In this document: piece by piece, positions 61,361 through 64,000 of the stretch
Numbering within the stretch: the first letter of the stretch is position 1
How the letters are laid out: each line of letters starts with the position of its first letter
Assembly (NCBI RefSeq): GCF_010548275.1
Contig: NZ_JAAGLT010000032.1
Location: 1 to 64,000, forward strand
Source: Streptomyces sp. SID12488
Lineage (GTDB): Bacteria > Actinomycetota > Actinomycetes > Streptomycetales > Streptomycetaceae
Direction: 5' to 3'
Length of the DNA: 64,000 nt
Translations under genes and position numbers: made by a program
Notes under the pieces: model-generated
What the model saw: only the letters and a program-made list of their open reading frames with translations
The model's database searches: none
Told to the model about the DNA's origin: nothing

Positions 61361-62446
61361 ATGACCTCAACGCACGGCCGGGGGCTGCTGCACCTGGCCG
61401 CCGCCGTCGATCAGCCCGTGGCCGGTCACCAGGCTCTGCTCGACGCCGACCTGTACGTCGAGTCGGCGCGGCTCGCCGAGAGCGGCGGCCTCGACTTCGT
61501 GACGCTCGGCGACTCCTTCGCGCGCCCCGGTCCTGACGCGCTCGGCGTGCTCGCCCGGGTCGCGCCCGCCACCGCGCGGATCGGTCTGGTCCCCACCGTG
61601 ACCACCACGCACACCGAGCCCTTCCACGTCCAGGCGGCCGTGGCGACCCTCGACTGGGTCAGCGGCGGCCGGGCCGGCTGGCAGCTCGACGTGTCGGCGA
61701 CCGAGGCCGAGGCCCGGCTCTTCGGCCGTCGCCGCGCCGCACCCGGCGACGAACTGTGGCGGGAGGCCGGTGAAGTCGCCGACGTGGCGGCCCGGTTGTG
61801 GGACAGCCGGGAGGACGACGCCGAGACATGGGACGTGGCGGCCGGTAGCTTCGTCGACCGGGACAAGCTGCACCAAGTCGACTTCGACGGTGCCACCTTC
61901 TCGGTCAAGGGCCCGTCCGTCGTGCCCCGGCCACCGCAGGGCCACCCCGTCCGCGTCGTCGACGCCACCGAGGGACAGGCCCGGCAGACCGCGGCCCGGT
62001 ACGCCGACGTGGTGCTCGTCCGGGCGGTGAGCGCCGAGCAGGCGGGGGCCGTACGGGACGAACTGCGGGTTGCCGCGAAGGACCTGGGACGTGACCCGGA
62101 CGAGCTGCGGGTCCTCGCGAGCCTTGTCGTCGACCTGGGCGGCGGCGAGCACGCGGCCGAGCCGGGGCACGGGGGCGGTGGTCCCCGGCCGAGCGCGCAC
62201 GGCCCGCTGTACCGGGGCGGGCCCGTCGACCTCGCCGACCTGATCACCGCCTGGCACACGTCCGGAGTCGTCGACGGCTTCCATCTGGTCCCCGTCGAGC
62301 CGCGCCGCGACCTGGAACGGCTGGTCAACGGAACGGTGGCACTGCTCCAGCACCGCAGCCTGTTCCGCACCTTCTACCCGGGCCGCACGCTCCGGGAACA
62401 CCTGGGGCTGGCCCGGCCGGCCAACCAGTACGCGGGCCGGTCGTGA
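61361..62446 (+). CDS. LLM-class flavin-dependent oxidoreductase
   Basis: 361 residues from ATG 61361 with gaaagg ~10 bp upstream. Luciferase-like TIM-barrel: GLLHLAAAVDQ, SGGLDFVTLGDSFARPG, ATLDWVSGGRAGWQLDVS, and NGTVALLQHRSLFRT with a REHLGL ending. It uses reduced flavin and O2, typically to cleave C-S bonds of sulfonates or sulfones or to oxidise small organics. It is 52 bp after the FAD/NAD(P) gene and 16 bp before a second LLM gene, so one operon. The exact substrate is unknown. Confidence 0.88.
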   Translation: MTSTHGRGLLHLAAAVDQPVAGHQALLDADLYVESARLAESGGLDFVTLGDSFARPGPDALGVLARVAPATARIGLVPTVTTTHTEPFHVQAAVATLDWVSGGRAGWQLDVSATEAEARLFGRRRAAPGDELWREAGEVADVAARLWDSREDDAETWDVAAGSFVDRDKLHQVDFDGATFSVKGPSVVPRPPQGHPVRVVDATEGQARQTAARYADVVLVRAVSAEQAGAVRDELRVAAKDLGRDPDELRVLASLVVDLGGGEHAAEPGHGGGGPRPSAHGPLYRGGPVDLADLITAWHTSGVVDGFHLVPVEPRRDLERLVNGTVALLQHRSLFRTFYPGRTLREHLGLARPANQYAGRS

Positions 62447-62462
62447 CCGCCGGGGGCGCGCC

Positions 62463-63794
62463 GTGACCGTACGGGCGCCGGGGCGGGGGCAGATGCACCT
62501 CGCGGCGTGTTTTCCGGGCGTCGACGGCACCGCCGTGCGGGCCGGCCCGGGGGCGGGGCCGCAGGCCGGGTTCTCCTCGTTCTCCTCCTTCGAGCGGCTC
62601 GCCAGGACCGCCGAGCGTGGGATGTTCGACTTCTTGCTCCTCGCGGAGGGGCTGTGGCCGCACGAAAACCTGGGCCGGGTCCATGACCTGGACGTGGTCG
62701 GGCAGCCCGAGCCGATCACCGTCCTGGACGCGCTCGCCGCCGTCACCGAGCGGATCGGGCTCGCCGCCACGGCCGACGCGGCCTTCAACGAACCGTACGA
62801 ACTGGCCCGTGGATTCGCCACGTTGGACTATCTCAGCGATGGCCGGACCGCCTGGCACGTGGTGACCTCCTCCCGCGCCTCCATCGGCGAGAACTTCCGG
62901 CGCGGCGACTTCCTCGACCCGGCCGAGCGGTACCCGCGCGCGGCCGAGTTCCTCGATGCGGCGTGGGAGTTGTGGGACTCCTGGATGCCGGACGGGGTGA
63001 CCAGGCCCTTCGCCTACCGGGGTCAACACTTCGACATCGCGGGTGAGTTCGGCGTACCGCGCTCGCCGCAGGGGCATCCGGTGGTGATCCAGGCGGGGGA
63101 CTCGGAGCAGGGGCGGGAGTTCGCCGCGTCGTCCGCCGACGTGGTCCTCACGCGGCACGGGAGCCCGGAAGCCGGCCGAGCCTTTTACACCGACGTCAAG
63201 GGGCGGCTCGCGAAGTACGGGCGGGCGCCCGGGGACCTGAAGATCATGCCCGGGGTGACCTTCGTGCTCGGGGACACCGCCGCCGAGGCGCGGGAGAAGG
63301 CCGCCGGGATCCGCCGGCAACAGGTCTCGCCCGAGCACGCCATCCTCGCCGCGGAGCAGGTCTGGGGCACCGATCTCTCCTCCTACGACCCCGACGGTCC
63401 GCTTCCCGACTTCGACCCGGTGCCGGAGCCCGCCCTGGCGCAGGGGCGGGTCAGGGCCGCCGATCCGGTGAAGGTGGCCGAACAGTGGCGGGCCCTGTCC
63501 CGGACCAGGGGGCTGTCGATCCGGCAGACCGTCGCCGAGGTGAGCGGCCGGGACTCCTTCGTCGGGACCCCGAGGTCGGTCGCCGACGCCCTTGAGATGT
63601 TCGTGCGGGAGGGCGCGGCCGACGGGTTCGTCCTCGTCCCGCATCTCGTCCCGCGTCTCGCCCCGGGCGGCCTGGACGAGTTCGTGGACCGGGTCGTGCC
63701 GCTGCTCCAGGAACGTGGCGCGTTCCGTACGCAATACGCAGGGGTCACGCTGCGCTCGCACCTCGGGCTGGGCGAACCCGTATGGCCGGGCTGA
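62463..63794 (+). CDS. NtaA/SnaA/DszA/SoxA-family FMN-dependent monooxygenase
   Basis: 443 residues from GTG 62463. Family signatures: RTAERGMFDFLLLAEG, LGRVHDLDVVGQPEPITVLDALAAVTERIGL, LDYLSDGRTAWHVVTSSRASIGENFRRG, YRGQHFDIAGEF. These enzymes act on dibenzothiophene sulfone, nitrilotriacetate, dimethyl sulfide/sulfone, pristinamycin and similar. A flavin reductase is needed; the NAD_binding_9 protein two genes upstream may not be that reductase. Together with the leader peptide this suggests organosulfur use; substrate unproven. Confidence 0.9.
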   Translation: MTVRAPGRGQMHLAACFPGVDGTAVRAGPGAGPQAGFSSFSSFERLARTAERGMFDFLLLAEGLWPHENLGRVHDLDVVGQPEPITVLDALAAVTERIGLAATADAAFNEPYELARGFATLDYLSDGRTAWHVVTSSRASIGENFRRGDFLDPAERYPRAAEFLDAAWELWDSWMPDGVTRPFAYRGQHFDIAGEFGVPRSPQGHPVVIQAGDSEQGREFAASSADVVLTRHGSPEAGRAFYTDVKGRLAKYGRAPGDLKIMPGVTFVLGDTAAEAREKAAGIRRQQVSPEHAILAAEQVWGTDLSSYDPDGPLPDFDPVPEPALAQGRVRAADPVKVAEQWRALSRTRGLSIRQTVAEVSGRDSFVGTPRSVADALEMFVREGAADGFVLVPHLVPRLAPGGLDEFVDRVVPLLQERGAFRTQYAGVTLRSHLGLGEPVWPG

Positions 63795-63931
63795 CTGAGC
63801 GCCGCACTTACAAAGATGACATACAGGTTGTGTACGGGCCGCGCGCGGACCGCGTGGTCCGGGGCGTGTGCCGAAGGCGGCGCATGGTGGGTTTCCAGGG
63901 AGTGAGCTGGCGTGCGTTCTGGAGTGGGTTC

Positions 63932-64000
63932 ATGACGGCGGACGGGGCCGAGGCGTGGCAGAAGTGGCACGAACGGCGCATCGAGACGGTGTCGGCTTCC
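63932..64000 (+). CDS. DUF1684-family protein, 5' part (truncated by window end)
   Basis: ATG 63932 with ggag 8 bp upstream; 23 visible codons MTADGAEAWQKWHERRIETV. The start resembles DUF1684 proteins, which usually begin with a Trp-rich W(x)KWHERR(x)ETVSA segment. The gene continues beyond the window. The 137-bp gap before it contains an AT-rich tacaaagatgacatacagg (63809-63827), a possible operator or promoter element. Confidence 0.65.
   Translation, partial: MTADGAEAWQKWHERRIETVSAS

Overview
The window is chromosomal DNA from a Streptomyces-like actinomycete. The evidence is very high G+C with strong GC3 bias, many GTG starts, frequent 4-bp ATGA/GTGA overlaps, the 3' end of an actinobacterial rRNA operon, a DmdR-type iron box, and typical Streptomyces dispersed intergenic repeats. 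The gene order (sflA ... der, plsC, cmk, tyrA ... scpB, scpA, parA-like, ald ... pyrG ... recN, nadK, tlyA) is the one I remember from core Streptomyces chromosomes. That recollection is knowledge, not a search result.

Layout. 1-390: end of 23S rRNA, 5S rRNA and the rrn terminator. 471-5452: a repeat-rich RGG-type protein with TPRs, a DUF1015 protein and a HAD phosphatase. 5504-8485: an iron-regulated siderophore ABC importer lacking its binding protein. 8492-12911: SCP2 protein, small protein, tlyA, NAD kinase and recN. 13141-19706: glycosyltransferase, PucR regulator, berberine-bridge FAD oxidoreductase, small protein and GH15 glucanase. 20210-26174: pyrG, Nudix hydrolase, NB-ARC/TPR protein and alanine dehydrogenase. 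26567-31273: a chromosome-organisation operon (ParA-like, small DNA-binding-like protein, ScpA, ScpB, pseudouridine synthase). 31502-34953: a Nudix/winged-helix NrtR regulator with a phased double operator, an ADP-ribosylglycohydrolase and two convergent nucleotidyltransferases. 34976-36676: Rieske lipoprotein, membrane partner and secreted protein. 36948-41511: aroH, tyrA, cmk, plsC, der. 41595-44252: two uncharacterised proteins and an Rpf/LysM cell-wall enzyme behind a long structured leader. 44341-50150: a branched-chain-amino-acid-type ABC system in which both permeases and one ATPase are fused in one 879-residue chain, with a divergent binding protein. 50233-57925: WYL regulator, I78 inhibitor, PAP2 phosphatase, PIG-V-like transferase, MFS pump and acyl-CoA dehydrogenase. 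57964-58407: sflA. 59024-64000: a Cys-ended leader peptide with its own attenuator, divergent from an FAD/NAD(P)-protein plus two LLM flavin monooxygenases that look like sulfur-scavenging functions.

Most of the window is conserved housekeeping. The points most worth following up are: (1) the NrtR - ADP-ribosylglycohydrolase - nucleotidyltransferase locus with its 8-bp-phased GTC/GAC operator array; (2) the leaderless, Cys-terminated leader peptide with a terminator but no adjacent target gene, sharing a divergent control region with the flavoenzyme operon; (3) the LivH-LivM-LivG triple fusion; (4) two intrinsically disordered, RGG/GQ-rich proteins (one beside the rRNA operon, one on an rRNA pseudouridine synthase). 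No CRISPR array, IS element, tRNA or prophage was seen.
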